Assembly (NCBI RefSeq): GCF_002742285.1
Contig: NZ_MDGM01000012.1
Coordinates: forward strand, 682,001 to 746,000
Length of the DNA: 64,000 nt
Direction of reading: 5' to 3'
From: Paramylibacter kogurei
GTDB lineage: Bacteria > Pseudomonadota > Alphaproteobacteria > Rhodobacterales > Rhodobacteraceae
In this document: piece by piece, positions 63,960-64,000 of the stretch
Layout: each line of letters opens with the position of its first letter
How positions within the stretch are numbered: position 1 is the first letter of the stretch
Notes under the pieces: generated by a model
What the model was told of the DNA's origin: nothing
Database searches by the model: none
What the model saw: only the letters and a program-made list of their open reading frames with translations
Made by a program: the position numbers and the translations under genes

Positions 63960-64000
63960 TTAGTTACGCGCCGTTTCATCAAGTTTAAGAAACATATCTA
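63960..64000 (-). CDS. C-terminal end of a gene, possibly holB
   Basis: The final 12 codons (ending FLKLDETARN) and the TAA stop (63960-63962) of a minus-strand gene run in from the window edge. A short acidic/helical tail of this kind ends DNA polymerase III delta prime in some Rhodobacterales, and holB usually precedes tatD there. The family call rests mainly on context. Confidence 0.4.
   Translation of the reverse strand, partial: DMFLKLDETARN

Overview
The window reads as a stretch of alphaproteobacterial chromosome, most likely a marine Rhodobacterales (Roseobacter-type) bacterium of moderate base composition. This is an inference from content: a SAM-II riboswitch in front of metZ, a glyQ / DUF6446 / glyS / PEP-binding dikinase / SleB hydrolase block, a folB-folP-glmM block, ctaD followed by DUF2244 and DUF6552-like genes, and an acyl-CoA desaturase with the alphaproteobacterial HDLRDWHQ box. 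There is no phage, insertion sequence, integrase, CRISPR array or rRNA operon. Coding is dense on both strands with many overlapping stop/start pairs.

Layout. 1-8100: 2Fe-2S ferredoxin and a VCBS-like exported protein, purD divergent from xseA, a small exported protein with an AlkB-like membrane protein whose iron-binding histidines are largely lost, a NuoE-NuoF fusion (formate dehydrogenase beta type) with no catalytic subunit beside it, and a YhhN-type membrane protein. 8100-14200: lytic transglycosylase, ftsY with a long Pro-Glu repeat, a DMT transporter, YciB, a glutathione transferase and an alpha/beta hydrolase. 14260-21400: SAM-II riboswitch plus terminator controlling metZ, then folE, trkH, a PLP decarboxylase-like gene and an FAD dehydrogenase. 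21400-31200: a noncoding gap holding an inverted pair of a dispersed motif, then glyQ, a coiled-coil FkbM methyltransferase, DUF6446, glyS, a divergent pyruvate phosphate dikinase, SleB hydrolase and CAP protein.

31300-38600: folB (with a C-terminal extension), folP, glmM, an SRPBCC membrane protein, acyl-CoA desaturase, a periplasmic amidohydrolase and a second DMT transporter. 38600-46150: ilvC divergent from two Lrp/AsnC regulators, a class V aminotransferase, a UbiH-type hydroxylase, a HAD pyrimidine nucleotidase, two methyltransferases and a GntR/FCD regulator. 46150-56300: a glycosyltransferase fused to an MshEN-like domain, carA, YqeY, several small membrane proteins with a DUF2244 gene and a broken copy of its 3' end, ctaD, an SH3 protein, an LtaS/MdoB-type sulfatase-fold enzyme, lipB and tRNA-Leu(GAG). 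56500-64000: a polyamine-type ABC transporter operon with hairpins in two of its gaps, an AEC carrier, an MBL-fold hydrolase, tatD and the tail of what is probably holB.

Most of this is housekeeping, and I do not see a clearly new defence, mobile or biosynthetic system. The best leads are the motif pair that could form a small element with terminal inverted repeats (21496-21635, with solo copies near 1430 and 61380), the histidine-depleted AlkB relative, the orphan NuoE-NuoF fusion, the MshEN-glycosyltransferase fusion, the methyltransferase inside the glycyl-tRNA synthetase operon and the duplicated DUF2244 fragment.
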